Position numbers and translations under genes: made by a program
Part shown: positions 55,326 to 63,799 of the stretch, in pieces
Layout of the letters: every line of letters begins with the position of its first letter
Numbering within the stretch: position 1 is the first letter of the stretch
NCBI GenBank assembly: GCA_003560495.1
Contig: PWLM01000046.1
Location: forward strand, 1 to 64,000
Reading direction: 5' to 3'
Origin: Bacillus sp. (in: firmicutes)
GTDB taxonomy: Bacteria > Bacillota > Bacilli > Bacillales > Salisediminibacteriaceae
Length of the DNA: 64,000 bases
The notes under the pieces: model-generated
Databases searched by the model: none
What the model was told of the DNA's origin: nothing
Seen by the model: only the letters and a program-made list of their open reading frames with translations

Positions 55326-56126
55326 TCATCCATCATTTTTCGTATTCTTTGGTTTTTTCTGCGCAAGAATGAAAATCGGCTCCAGTTCTCCATTTTCATA
55401 AAGGAAAGGAAGAGCTGTGAGCGGCACGTGGCCTTCAGCAAAAAACTGGAATGTCATCTGTCCAAGCACATCGTAACCGGCTTCGTTACGAAGATCTGCA
55501 ATAAGCAGCATATCGTGATGAGGAACAGCTACTGCCATCTCTCCCTCTATTTCTTTTTTCATTTTCTCAAGCAGCTGCTCATCCAGAATTCTACTGGCTT
55601 CGTAGCCGTCTCCAGCATGCAGGAAATAAAATTTATTTCCTGCTGCTTCATCTATCCGGAAATCTGATGGAAGGGCCCGCACATTAAACTGTGCCGTTTC
55701 ACGAATTTCCTCTCCTGTTTTTCCTGACTGATTCAGCATATCCTCATCAATCATAGAATAGGAAGCCCCTTCATCCACGGCGTAAAAGATTTTAGTTTCC
55801 GCCGTATGTTCATCCGAAAGCAGCTGTTTACCTTCCCCAAAGCCGGGTGTACGAAGAACCGGGAAAATGTTTTTTTCTTTGCCGTTCAGATCAGCCTTTT
55901 CGACGAGAAGGCGCATGCCTTCCTTAATTTTTGCTACAGTACCTTCCAGCGCTGCATCTTTATCTTCTTTGAATTTATCGGTAAGGTTGCCAAGCCTTAC
56001 AGTAATTCCTTTATCAACTCTTTCGTCAACGATTCTGAATGTGTCGTTATCTCTGTCGTACGATGTAATCCAGTGTTCATTCTGCAGGTGCGCTTCCAGC
56101 TCCCGCTTTATTTCAATTGGTTTCAT
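55326..56126 (-). CDS. ytpQ: DUF1444 protein YtpQ
   Basis: 266-residue cytoplasmic protein of the UPF0354/DUF1444 family, function unknown. Family features: MKPIEIKRELEAHL, IFPVLRTPGFGEGK, FRIDEAAGNKFYFLHAGDGYEASR and the PHHDMLLIADLRNE region. Start ATG at 56126 with GGAGGG upstream. Very acidic. Neighbours sftA and ytp genes match B. subtilis. Confidence 0.9.
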   Translation of the reverse strand: MKPIEIKRELEAHLQNEHWITSYDRDNDTFRIVDERVDKGITVRLGNLTDKFKEDKDAALEGTVAKIKEGMRLLVEKADLNGKEKNIFPVLRTPGFGEGKQLLSDEHTAETKIFYAVDEGASYSMIDEDMLNQSGKTGEEIRETAQFNVRALPSDFRIDEAAGNKFYFLHAGDGYEASRILDEQLLEKMKKEIEGEMAVAVPHHDMLLIADLRNEAGYDVLGQMTFQFFAEGHVPLTALPFLYENGELEPIFILAQKKPKNTKNDG

Positions 56127-56239
56127 AATTTATCCCTCCATTACCTTTATACAGTGTAGCACGCAGGCGTTTTTCAGACCAATCAAGAGGATTCATAAAA
56201 GTGCAGCAATCTTTTTTACCGCTCGTGCCATGACCTTTT

Positions 56240-57268
56240 CTATGATTTATCAATCTGCATATCTCCAGGCCTGATCCAGTCTTTTCTTCTCATCCACTCT
56301 GATACAAGCAGGCTGATTGCTGCAGGTGCCGCAAAATGGAGAATGATAATGCCAGCAAAAACCCCGCCTCCTGTACCCATTGTATTAACTGTCATAATCT
56401 GCCCGACCAGTCCGCTCGTCCCCATACCGGCACCTTCCGGATTATTTTCCATAAGGAAAAACATCGTAGCGAAGGGGCCGAGAACTGCTGCTGCAACTGT
56501 CGGCGGCACGAGAATCCGCGGATTTTTTATTACGTTTGCTATTTGCAGCATAGAAGTGCCGAGACCAAGCGCCATGAGACCTGCTCCTTTATTTTCTCTG
56601 TAGCTGCTCACCGCAAATCCGATCATATGAGCAGCACATCCGACTGTTGCCGCTCCAGCCGCGAGTCCGTCCAGCTGAAGAATAATAGCTATAGCTGCAC
56701 TGGAAATAGGAGCAGTGAGTGCAGCTCCCATCGTAACAGCTATAATGACACCCATTACAAAAGGCTGCTGTTCTGTTGCCCAAATAATAAACGCTCCCAG
56801 CTGAGTAAGTGCCCCGCTTATGGGCGGTCCTACTGTGTAGGAGGCAAACGCCCCAGCTAGAATTGTCACAAATGGGGTGACGATAATATCTACCTTTGTT
56901 TCCTGTGAGACGAGTTTACCGATTTCCGTAGAAAAGAGTACTGCTAGAAAACTTCCGGCCGGACCCGCAAGTTCGTAACCGAGTGCCCCGCTGAAAAGCC
57001 CTGCAAACAAAACAAGCCGCGGAGCTTTTAACCCGTACGCCACCGCTGCTCCAATAGCCGGACCCGCAAGACCCATTGCCATTTCGCCAATTTCAGAAAG
57101 CCTGCCGGTTGGAAAGCCTGCCTGCACACCTGCATCACCGATCGTCTGCATAATTAAGCCGATAATCAATGAAGAAAACAGTCCCAGCGCCATATAACTG
57201 AGTGCTTGAATCAAATAATTATGTACTCCCGGTTCAATACCTTTTTTCTGCAGAAAAGCTTTCATCAT
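56240..57268 (-). CDS. PTS-like IIC membrane transporter without IIA/IIB
   Basis: 342 residues with about ten membrane helices and Gly-rich loops (GLAGPAIGAAVAYGL, NTMGTGGGVFAGI), matching the stand-alone EIIC_2 (PF13303) group. No IIA or IIB domains or neighbours, so sugar phosphotransfer is not shown; it may be a facilitator. Tandem ATGs at 57268 and 57265 follow GGAGGG. Confidence 0.85.
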   Translation of the reverse strand: MMKAFLQKKGIEPGVHNYLIQALSYMALGLFSSLIIGLIMQTIGDAGVQAGFPTGRLSEIGEMAMGLAGPAIGAAVAYGLKAPRLVLFAGLFSGALGYELAGPAGSFLAVLFSTEIGKLVSQETKVDIIVTPFVTILAGAFASYTVGPPISGALTQLGAFIIWATEQQPFVMGVIIAVTMGAALTAPISSAAIAIILQLDGLAAGAATVGCAAHMIGFAVSSYRENKGAGLMALGLGTSMLQIANVIKNPRILVPPTVAAAVLGPFATMFFLMENNPEGAGMGTSGLVGQIMTVNTMGTGGGVFAGIIILHFAAPAAISLLVSEWMRRKDWIRPGDMQIDKS

Positions 57269-57321
57269 GATCCCTCCTAAAAAAAAGAAGCCATTACGCT
57301 TCCAGAATCTGCGGTATGGCT

Positions 57322-57849
57322 TTAATGTGTTGTTATAAAATTATGTTCTTCCACCGACTGGACAATGTCGAACATCAGCCTCGACTGGTCGTTAATATCT
57401 TCCCTCGGCAGAACCGTAGTCATTGTTGTTCCTTCATAACCAACCTTTACTTCGTACGTGTCTTTTTCAAAAGGCGCAATGATTAAGTAGCTCTTTTCCC
57501 CTTCACGTACTTCTGCAATGAGCGGCTGTGTCTCCTGAATATTCATGTTCTCTTCCGCTTCGGTCTGTTTACTGTTCAGCGAAAGGGCGTATATCTGCCC
57601 CTCATGCGTTACCCGGTACTCTTCTTCTGCCGACTTTTGAATATCGGCGTTATTCGGCAGGTAAAGCATCATATCTCCATGTTCCCTCGTTGCGTCCTGC
57701 GGCTCCTGATTCATTTTTTCTTCCAGAACTTCTTCTGCCTGTTTTACGATTTTTTCTTCGCCTGCCCCACAGGCTGCCAGAAGCCCAACTATAGAAATTG
57801 AAACCAGCCTTCGTCCTATCCGCCCCAAAAAGACCACTCCATTCTTCAT
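57322..57849 (-). CDS. lipoprotein of unknown function
   Basis: Signal peptide with lipobox LLAACG (Cys about 27), then an acidic domain with beta pattern (EYRVTHEGQIYALSL, YLIIAPFEKDTYEVKV). The ATG at 57849 lacks a good ribosome site; a TTG at 57828 with GGAGTG 8 nt upstream may be the real start. It lies before the EIIC gene on the same strand. Confidence 0.75.
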   Translation of the reverse strand: MKNGVVFLGRIGRRLVSISIVGLLAACGAGEEKIVKQAEEVLEEKMNQEPQDATREHGDMMLYLPNNADIQKSAEEEYRVTHEGQIYALSLNSKQTEAEENMNIQETQPLIAEVREGEKSYLIIAPFEKDTYEVKVGYEGTTMTTVLPREDINDQSRLMFDIVQSVEEHNFITTH

Positions 57850-57999
57850 GTAGTAGGCTCAAAATATTTTACCATACTGGAGACTCCCCGTGTCGAAAAT
57901 TGAAGAAAAGTATGGTATTTTCTCTAAATGTACGAATAATTTGACATTCTTCTGCCTTTTCTTTCATAGTAATGTTATCAACGAAAAAGGAGAGATATT

Positions 58000-58446
58000 A
58001 TGCAGCTGACAGTTTATCTGGCTGGCCAGATCCATGATGACTGGCGCCAAAACTTGAAAGACAAGGCTTCGGAGAAAAACCTTCCGGTAACTTTTGTCGG
58101 ACCTATGGAAAATCACGACCGTTCCGATAACATCGGAGAAGAAATCCTCGGAAAACAGCCGGATAACATTATCCGGGATGAAGCAGCTTCCCAGATGAAT
58201 AATCTGAGAACCCGTGTTTTGATGAACAAATCCGATATAGTCATTGCCCTTTTCGGGGAAAAATACAAGCAGTGGAACAGTGCGATGGATGCCGGCGCAG
58301 CTCTTGCCACAGACAAACCGCTGATTCTCGTGCGCCCTGCCTCATTGCACCATCCATTAAAGGAAATTTCGGAAAAAGCCCAGGTAACAGTAGAAACGGC
58401 TGATCAGGCTCTCGAAGCTCTTGCCTATATTTTCGCCGAAAAATAA
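58000..58446 (+). CDS. ytoQ: YtoQ family protein
   Basis: 148-residue cytoplasmic protein of the YtoQ family, a nucleoside 2-deoxyribosyltransferase-like fold. MQLTVYLAGQIHDDWR, VTFVGPMENHDRSD and FGEKYKQWNSAMDAGAALA are hallmarks. Function unknown. Start ATG at 58000 with AAAGGAGAG upstream. Convergent with ytoP; a duplicated terminator and a repeat lie between. Confidence 0.92.
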   Translation: MQLTVYLAGQIHDDWRQNLKDKASEKNLPVTFVGPMENHDRSDNIGEEILGKQPDNIIRDEAASQMNNLRTRVLMNKSDIVIALFGEKYKQWNSAMDAGAALATDKPLILVRPASLHHPLKEISEKAQVTVETADQALEALAYIFAEK

Positions 58447-58496
58447 ACGATAATATAAGCTGGTTTAACGAATCCGCTGAAATTATCACCGCGTAT

Positions 58497-58533
58497 AAAA
58501 AGCCGTCTCAGCATCCGTCTGAGACGGCTTTCC
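58497..58533 (+). terminator. terminator after ytoQ (left twin)
   Basis: AAAGCCGTCTCAG (58499-58511) with CTGAGACGGCTTT (58519-58531), loop CATCCGT. Nearly the same hairpin, with 4 changes, occurs at 58839-58871 on the far side of copy D. Confidence 0.85.
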
Positions 58534-58840
58534 GGGCGGGACGGCCTCAGCTAATTTCTTCCTGCCATTGCTCGGAAGAAATGGATCTTCGGCTCGTCCC
58601 CTGCGGCTCCAGCAGGGAAATAATATAGAAAATCCCAGTCCTAACAAAGCACGCTGTACCGGTCTTATTCTTTCACAAGGGGACACCCGTGGGATCAGCG
58701 ACGTCGACAGATCCTTTTCTGAAGAAACTCAGCTTCGGCAGAAACAGCCGATGACGAGCCCCATGGCAGGGCTGAGCGCAGGAGAAAGCTATACTCTGGA
58801 AGAATTATTCTGAAATCAAGACTTAATCAACACTCTGAAA
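58527..58840 (-). repeat. terminator-flanked dispersed repeat, copy D
   Basis: Reverse orientation. 58742-58840 matches copy E (60687-60785) at 96 of 99 positions, including the 34-bp motif at 58797-58830. 58527-58599 matches 60969-61041 at about 66 of 73. The middle differs. It sits between convergent ytoQ and ytoP, with a twin terminator hairpin on each side. No open frame of note. Confidence 0.9.
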
Positions 58841-58875
58841 AACCGTCTAAGTATCCGTCTGAGACGGTTTTTTGC
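58838..58875 (-). terminator. terminator after ytoP (right twin)
   Basis: AAAACCGTCTAAG (58839-58851) with CTGAGACGGTTTT (58859-58871), loop TATCCGT, one mismatch. U-rich on both strands. Twin of the hairpin at 58497. Confidence 0.88.
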
Positions 58876-58929
58876 ATTTTGCCAACAAACAGTACTTTCA
58901 AAGGGTGTGTTTACAGACAATTTATTAGT

Positions 58930-60003
58930 TTAGACGTTATTACGAATCGTTTCCAGTGTTGTTTTGTCGGTATTTTTAACAAGCGTAACAATTAATTCTT
59001 TCGCTGCTGCGTAATCATCCACATGCATAATGGAAGCAGCTGTATGAATATAACGTGAGCATACGCCGATAACTGCCGACGGCACACCATTATTTGAAAT
59101 GTGCACTCTTCCAGCATCCGTTCCCCCCTGGGAAATGAAATACTGGTACGGGATTTTGTTTGTTTCTGCTGTATCAAGTACAAACTCTCTCATTCCCCGG
59201 TGCGTAATCATCGTGCGGTCAAAAATCCGGAGAAGTGCGCCTTTACCGAGATGACCAAAAGCATCTTTTTCACCGGAAGCATCGTTTGCAGGACTGGCAT
59301 CCAGCGCATAAAAAATATCAGGCTGAATCATATTGGCTGCAGCCTGCGCTCCTCTCAGGCCAACCTCCTCCTGCACCGTCGCCCCGGAATACAATGTATT
59401 TGCAGGCTGTTCGTTCTTGAGCTCCTTCAAAAGTTCAATGGCCAAACCAACTCCATATCTGTTGTCCCAGGCTTTTGCCAGCAGCTTTTTTTCATTGGCC
59501 ATTGTTTCCATCGGACAAACCGGCACAATTTGCTGCCCTGGTTTAATTCCAATTCTCTCTGCATCTTCCTTATCATCTGCCCCAATGTCGATATACATGT
59601 TTTTAATATCCATCGGCTTTTTCCGCTTTGCTTCATCCAGAAGATGAGGAGGAATGGACCCTACTACCCCTGTCACCGGGCCATTGTCGGTAATAATATG
59701 GAGACGCTGCGCCAGAAGCACCTGACTCCACCATCCGCCGAGTGTCTGAAAACGAATAAGACCTTTTTCGTTAATTGATGTAACCATAAATCCAACTTCG
59801 TCCATATGTCCTGCCACCATAACCCGGGGGCCGTCTTCCGGGCCTTTTTTTAATCCAAAAACGCCGCCCAGGCGGTCCTGTACAATTTCATCACTGTATT
59901 TCTGAAGCTCTTTTTTTACGTAACGACGGACTTCATGCTCAAATCCAGGGGCCCCCGGAAGCTGAGTTAAAGTTTCGAACATTTTGTAAGTTTCCTGATT
60001 CAT
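58930..60003 (-). CDS. ytoP: M42 family metallopeptidase (glutamyl aminopeptidase-like)
   Basis: Cytoplasmic, tetrahedral-assembly aminopeptidase. [12 protein letters not shown] (about 64-75), [12 protein letters not shown] (about 174-185), catalytic Glu in [12 protein letters not shown] (about 209-220), DASPAND and the final His in [11 protein letters not shown]. 357 residues, same as B. subtilis YtoP. Start ATG at 60003 with AGGAGGG upstream. Confidence 0.95.
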   Translation of the reverse strand: MNQETYKMFETLTQLPGAPGFEHEVRRYVKKELQKYSDEIVQDRLGGVFGLKKGPEDGPRVMVAGHMDEVGFMVTSINEKGLIRFQTLGGWWSQVLLAQRLHIITDNGPVTGVVGSIPPHLLDEAKRKKPMDIKNMYIDIGADDKEDAERIGIKPGQQIVPVCPMETMANEKKLLAKAWDNRYGVGLAIELLKELKNEQPANTLYSGATVQEEVGLRGAQAAANMIQPDIFYALDASPANDASGEKDAFGHLGKGALLRIFDRTMITHRGMREFVLDTAETNKIPYQYFISQGGTDAGRVHISNNGVPSAVIGVCSRYIHTAASIMHVDDYAAAKELIVTLVKNTDKTTLETIRNNV

Positions 60004-60088
60004 GTGTTCACCCTCCTGTGTATATGTATCTGTACTTATTTTACCGGAGAATTTATCGCGTTTCCAGTTTTTTCGAAAATCGAAAGAT

Positions 60089-60313
60089 ATGGAGAAAGGA
60101 ATTTTGAACAGAGTTTTCAGACCTCATATTGAGTACGATGAAAAACAAGAAAGGAGCAGGGGTATATCGGATAACAGGCTGGCAGAGAGGGAATTTTATG
60201 ACAGGCTTTGGGAGGCCAACACCTTTCTGTATGATTCCCTTTTGAAAACCCTCTCACAATCATTGGCATTTTCAGATGCTTTCAGTATACTAGGGGAAAG
60301 ACATGTAAATTAA
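60089..60313 (+). CDS. possible small acidic-basic protein before ytzB
   Basis: An open frame of 74 codons (start [12 protein letters not shown] at 60089) that ends 17 nt before ytzB. The product is helical and charged ([20 protein letters not shown]). There is no good ribosome site, and a frame reading back to 60002 crosses the ytoP start. It could be a gene or chance; no family recognised. Confidence 0.35.
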   Translation: MEKGILNRVFRPHIEYDEKQERSRGISDNRLAEREFYDRLWEANTFLYDSLLKTLSQSLAFSDAFSILGERHVN

Positions 60314-60329
60314 GAAGGAGTGTTGTTTT

Positions 60330-60650
60330 ATGAGCTGGAAAGGTTTTGCTGCAGGAATCGGGGCAGGAGTAGCTGCTACGGTACTGGCTAAAAATGCCCT
60401 CGATCAAAAGGAAACGCTGCTTTCTCCCGAGAAAGCTTTAAAACTTGCAAAGAAAAAGGCTGCCGATCTCGGCACTGTAGAAGGATCATGGGTGCACATG
60501 ATGACAGAGCAGTATGAGCACGGAAACCTGATCTACGATGTTTATAAAGGCGGCATCACTGTTTCCGAACCGGAAGGAACAGTTAATGCTTATGAATTTT
60601 ACGTTGATGCCCCTACCGGAACGATCATCGAACTCGTTAAACAGGACTGA
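60330..60650 (+). CDS. ytzB: YtzB, PepSY-like protein
   Basis: 106 residues. N-terminal membrane helix (FAAGIGAGVAATVLAKNAL), then a PepSY-like domain (LSPEKALKLAKKKAADLG ... AYEFYVDAPTGTII). Start ATG at 60330 with AAGGAGTG upstream. Same neighbours as in B. subtilis. Function unknown, perhaps peptidase inhibition at the membrane. Confidence 0.92.
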   Translation: MSWKGFAAGIGAGVAATVLAKNALDQKETLLSPEKALKLAKKKAADLGTVEGSWVHMMTEQYEHGNLIYDVYKGGITVSEPEGTVNAYEFYVDAPTGTIIELVKQD

Positions 60651-60651
60651 T

Positions 60652-60689
60652 AAAAAACCGGCAGCGTCGTATGAGCGCTGCCGGTTTTT
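60652..60689 (+). terminator. terminator after ytzB (left twin)
   Basis: AAAACCGGCAGCG (60654-60666) with CGCTGCCGGTTTT (60676-60688), loop TCGTATGAG. The same hairpin with one change is at 61107-61143. Confidence 0.9.
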
Positions 60690-61041
60690 CAGAGTGTTGA
60701 TTAAGTCTTGATTTCAGAATAATTCTTCCAGAGTATAGCTTTCTCCTGCGCTCAGCCCTGCCGTGGGGCTCGTCGTCAGCTGTTTGCCCTCCGGCTTTGA
60801 AAAGGATCTTCCGACTTCGCTCAATCCCACCGGCGTCTCCGCCCGACGTTCCGGAGGAAAAAGCCTCTCCTGAATGGAAGAAAGGGCGGAATCAACACGT
60901 TTTTTAGAAGAGAAAACTACTTTTTCTTTTCCTGTTGGAGTTGCAGCAGGCGACTCCGGGGCGAGATAGGACGAGCAGAAGATCCATTTCTTCCGAGCAT
61001 TGCTCGGAAGAAATTAGCTGAAGCCGGCCCGCCCGGAAAGC
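60687..61041 (+). repeat. terminator-flanked dispersed repeat, copy E
   Basis: Plus orientation. Left part 60687-60785 with the 34-bp motif (60697-60730), a middle part, then the right part 60969-61041 with a perfect stem ATTTCTTCCGAGCA/TGCTCGGAAGAAAT (60986-61014) between GAAGATCC and TAGCTGAAGCC. It sits between convergent ytzB and ytnP, with a twin hairpin on each side. The 65 nt from 61042 to 61106 are A/T-rich and may belong to its right end. Confidence 0.9.
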
Positions 61042-61106
61042 GTCCTGCGGAGGCGAAAGCAGGGAAATGTCTACGCCTGTATAAAAAATACTTTATAAAC
61101 AGCCTG

Positions 61107-61143
61107 AAAAACCGGCAGCGCCGTATGAGCGCTGCCGGTTTTT
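61107..61143. terminator. terminator after ytnP (right twin)
   Basis: AAAAACCGGCAGCG (61107-61120) with CGCTGCCGGTTTTT (61130-61143), loop CCGTATGAG, U-rich on both strands. Twin of 60652-60689. Confidence 0.9.
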
Positions 61144-61149
61144 AGTTTT

Positions 61150-61183
61150 TTGATCAAGTTCTTTTGTTGAAATAATTGTTCCA
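61150..61183 (+). repeat. terminator-linked 34-bp motif, diverged copy
   Basis: Matches the 34-bp motif at 60697 in TTGAT-AAGT, TTGTTG/TTTCAG region and AATAATT(C/G)TTCCA. It follows the right twin hairpin directly, in the same arrangement as the left. Confidence 0.6.
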
Positions 61184-61268
61184 CCGTTTGTATAAGTTTT
61201 TGCTGTGTCCCGCGGAAGCTGTTCGCCCTACTCTTAAACTGCTTTACCAATAACGGTAATACTGTTTT

Positions 61269-62138
61269 TTACTCACTTTCTTTGGCTTCTTCCCGAAGAA
61301 GACTTTCAACAATATCTTTCCCGTTTTCATCCCAGCGGAGCATTCGGTATTTGTAATCGTGATAAAACATAAACCAGGCACCTTGTTCAATGGCCGGCAG
61401 CGTGTATTCCTGCTTTTTTTCAATGGAATCGAGCGGATAATCATCGTACGCCAGTACCCACAGCACATTCTGGTGGGCATGTGTCGGCATAATATCTGCC
61501 ATATGCCATATCTCCCGCTCCCCCCGGGAGATATTGAGAATGCAGTGACCTGCGCTGTGTCCGCCTGTGTGAATAAGACGTATACCCGGGACTACTTCTT
61601 TCTCTTTTTCAAAGGTTTTGACCTGGTGCTCAATCGCATCCCAGTTTTCCTTGAAATATGTATTCCTGGAACGGATATTTGGGTTCTTCATTTCCTCCCA
61701 CTCGATATCATTCACCCAGATCACTGCATTCGGATACATAGGTTTCCTGCCTTCTTCTGTTTCTTTCGTCAGTCCCATCGAATGATCAAAATGCATATGC
61801 GTCATCAGAACGTCACTGATGTCCTCCGGGCTCAGACCAAGATCGCTGAGGTTCTCCTCAACAGAAGATTCTTCCGTCACACCATAGTTTTTCATTGCTT
61901 TTTCTGAAAGCCGGCCGCGGCCGATGCCGCCTTCCATAATCATATTTCTTCCTTCTGCCTGTATCAGAACCGGGTCGCACCGGAGTTCTATCTGGTTTTT
62001 TTCATTAACCGGATATTTTCTGGACCAGAGAGGCTTTGGTACAACGCCGAACATTGCCCCTCCATCCATATTCGTGTCCCCGCCGTTGAGCCATGTTAAC
62101 GTCGTATCTCCGCTTACGTGAAACTGTTCAAGCGTCAT
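61269..62138 (-). CDS. ytnP: metallo-beta-lactamase quorum-quenching lactonase YtnP
   Basis: Hydrolase of the AHL-lactonase-like MBL group; B. subtilis YtnP inactivates a Streptomyces signalling lactone. Motif MTHMHFDHSMGL (about 114-125), later zinc ligands in IHTGGHSAGHCI and HMADIMPTHAHQ. N-terminal TWLNGGDTNMDGGAMFGVVP is typical. 289 residues. Start ATG at 62138 with AAGGTGGGG upstream; 22 nt after trmB's stop. Confidence 0.94.
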   Translation of the reverse strand: MTLEQFHVSGDTTLTWLNGGDTNMDGGAMFGVVPKPLWSRKYPVNEKNQIELRCDPVLIQAEGRNMIMEGGIGRGRLSEKAMKNYGVTEESSVEENLSDLGLSPEDISDVLMTHMHFDHSMGLTKETEEGRKPMYPNAVIWVNDIEWEEMKNPNIRSRNTYFKENWDAIEHQVKTFEKEKEVVPGIRLIHTGGHSAGHCILNISRGEREIWHMADIMPTHAHQNVLWVLAYDDYPLDSIEKKQEYTLPAIEQGAWFMFYHDYKYRMLRWDENGKDIVESLLREEAKESE

Positions 62139-62160
62139 AATAACCCCACCTTATCTGATA

Positions 62161-62799
62161 TTAGTGAAGCCGAGCCTCCAGCCTGTAAATACGCATTCCT
62201 TTTTCTGAAAACTTCTGTTCATACTCTGTCATAATATTATCTTCCATTTCACTCTGATGAAGATCAAGGCTGACATTCTGGAGTTTCATTCCATAATTCG
62301 CTAATGACTCCAGAGAATATTCAAACAGCCCCTGATTGTCTGTCTTAAAATGGATCTCGGCTTCTCTTTTCAGTACTTCTTCATACTTTTTCAAAAATCC
62401 TGCATTTGTAAGACGGCGTTTAGCGTGTCTTTTTTTCGGCCAGGGGTCGGTAAAATTAATAAACAGCCGGTCGATTTCTTCCCTGCCGAAGAATTCGGTC
62501 AAATCCTCCACGTTCTGCTGCAGCAGGATGAGGTTGGACTTTGGTTTTTCGACAGCACGTTCTACTCCTCTAACTATTACACTTTCGTACAGTTCGATGC
62601 CTATCACATTGATTTCCGGGTTCTTCTCTGCAAGCTCGTTAACAAATTTCCCTTTACCTGAACCAACTTCCACATAAATTGGATGATCATTGCCGAAACG
62701 TTCCTTCCACTTATTTTTCCATTTCTCCGGCTGCTGCTCGACAATACGACTGTTGTTTTCTATATATTCCTTTGCCCAGGGCTTGTTACGCAGACGCAT
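62161..62799 (-). CDS. trmB: tRNA (guanine-N7)-methyltransferase
   Basis: Makes m7G46 in tRNA with SAM. MRLRNKPWAKEY, SAM site YVEVGSGKGKFV (about 42-53), IGIELYESVIVRG, and the catalytic FTDPWPKKRHAKRRL (about 115-129). 212 residues. Start ATG at 62799 with GGAGG upstream; probably cotranscribed with ytnP. Confidence 0.97.
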   Translation of the reverse strand: MRLRNKPWAKEYIENNSRIVEQQPEKWKNKWKERFGNDHPIYVEVGSGKGKFVNELAEKNPEINVIGIELYESVIVRGVERAVEKPKSNLILLQQNVEDLTEFFGREEIDRLFINFTDPWPKKRHAKRRLTNAGFLKKYEEVLKREAEIHFKTDNQGLFEYSLESLANYGMKLQNVSLDLHQSEMEDNIMTEYEQKFSEKGMRIYRLEARLH

Positions 62800-62880
62800 A
62801 CTTCATTCCTCCATTAAGCTTATATTTTCCTGCCCGGCGATTTACCGGATCATATTTCCCCCCGTCCGAAACACACAAAT

Positions 62881-62910
62881 AAAAGGGCGCCCGGAGAGGC
62901 ACGCCCCTTT
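62881..62910 (-). terminator. probable terminator after ytmP
   Basis: AAAGGGCG pairs with CGCCCCTTT with one bulge, 13-nt loop; UUUUAUUU follows on the minus strand. Confidence 0.6.
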
Positions 62911-62924
62911 CATTTATAAACCAT

Positions 62925-63713
62925 TCAGCCGGTCCTCACTTCTTTCAGCCGCCTGTACCATGCAGAGACTTCTTCCTTTTCATTCCTCAGCGTATGCCAG
63001 AGGACGTTCTCGACGCACTGGGCCGTGCGGTACCACCACATTCTGAAAAGGAGTGCGCTGTCCGGATTCTCTCCGTAGGCTGTCAGCCATGTATCCCAGT
63101 CTTTTTTCGGGACATATTCATAAAGCAGCGGGGCTAAATCGAGCGCAGGATCTGCCACCTGCGCTCCGTCCCAGTCAATCAGGAATAAGTTTTTATTTTC
63201 ATCTTCAATCCAGTTGTTGTGATGCACATCAGTATGACATACAACGTATTCTCCTTCCGGTAACAGAGGATACCTGCTGCTGAGTTCTTCGAGTGTCTCC
63301 GCAATCAACCCATCTGTTTCCCGGATTCCGGCAGCTCTTTCGGAGAGTCCTTCGAATATCTTCCCCGGATCGAGCGGTTTATTTCCCATACGCATGAACA
63401 TATCGAGAAGTTCTTCCGACCGGTGAATTTTAGCAAGAAGACCCGCGACTTCTCCGCAGTTCATCTCTCCGCTTTTCAGCTCGCGGCCGTTGACCCACTG
63501 CTGGGCTGTAATCACATCCCCGTTTTCCAGCCGCTTCGTCCAGAGGAGCTTCGGAACAATTCCTTCAGCAGATAAAACGGCTAAAAAAGGTGAAGAATTA
63601 CGTTTTATAAATATTTTTTGTTGTCCTTGTTCGGCAATATACGCCTCCCCGGTTGCTCCGCCGGCGGGACGCAGATGCCATCCTTCACCCATGAAATGTT
63701 CCAATCGTTTCAC
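62925..63713 (-). CDS. ytmP: aminoglycoside-phosphotransferase-fold kinase YtmP
   Basis: Small-molecule kinase of the APH/choline-kinase fold, substrate unknown. Start GTG at 63713 (MKRLEHFMGEGWHLRP) is chosen by homology; the longer frame to 63908 overlaps the upstream gene. PAGGATGEAYIAE (nucleotide loop), IFIKRN (Lys), the catalytic VCHTDVHHNNWIED (about 166-179) and FLIDWDGAQVADPALDLA. 262 residues. Same place as B. subtilis ytmP, between amyX and trmB. Confidence 0.88.
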   Translation of the reverse strand: MKRLEHFMGEGWHLRPAGGATGEAYIAEQGQQKIFIKRNSSPFLAVLSAEGIVPKLLWTKRLENGDVITAQQWVNGRELKSGEMNCGEVAGLLAKIHRSEELLDMFMRMGNKPLDPGKIFEGLSERAAGIRETDGLIAETLEELSSRYPLLPEGEYVVCHTDVHHNNWIEDENKNLFLIDWDGAQVADPALDLAPLLYEYVPKKDWDTWLTAYGENPDSALLFRMWWYRTAQCVENVLWHTLRNEKEEVSAWYRRLKEVRTG

Positions 63714-63799
63714 CCTTATCTCTCGTTCATTACTTTTTTTACCACTCGACCGCAGAAAAAGCCTTATATCATTGTAAATAAGTTTTCCTTTTTGTTCAA

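Noticed and set aside
61244..61480. 78-codon minus frame at the end of ytnP
   Set aside because: Out-of-frame shadow of ytnP, whose own sequence runs to 61269.
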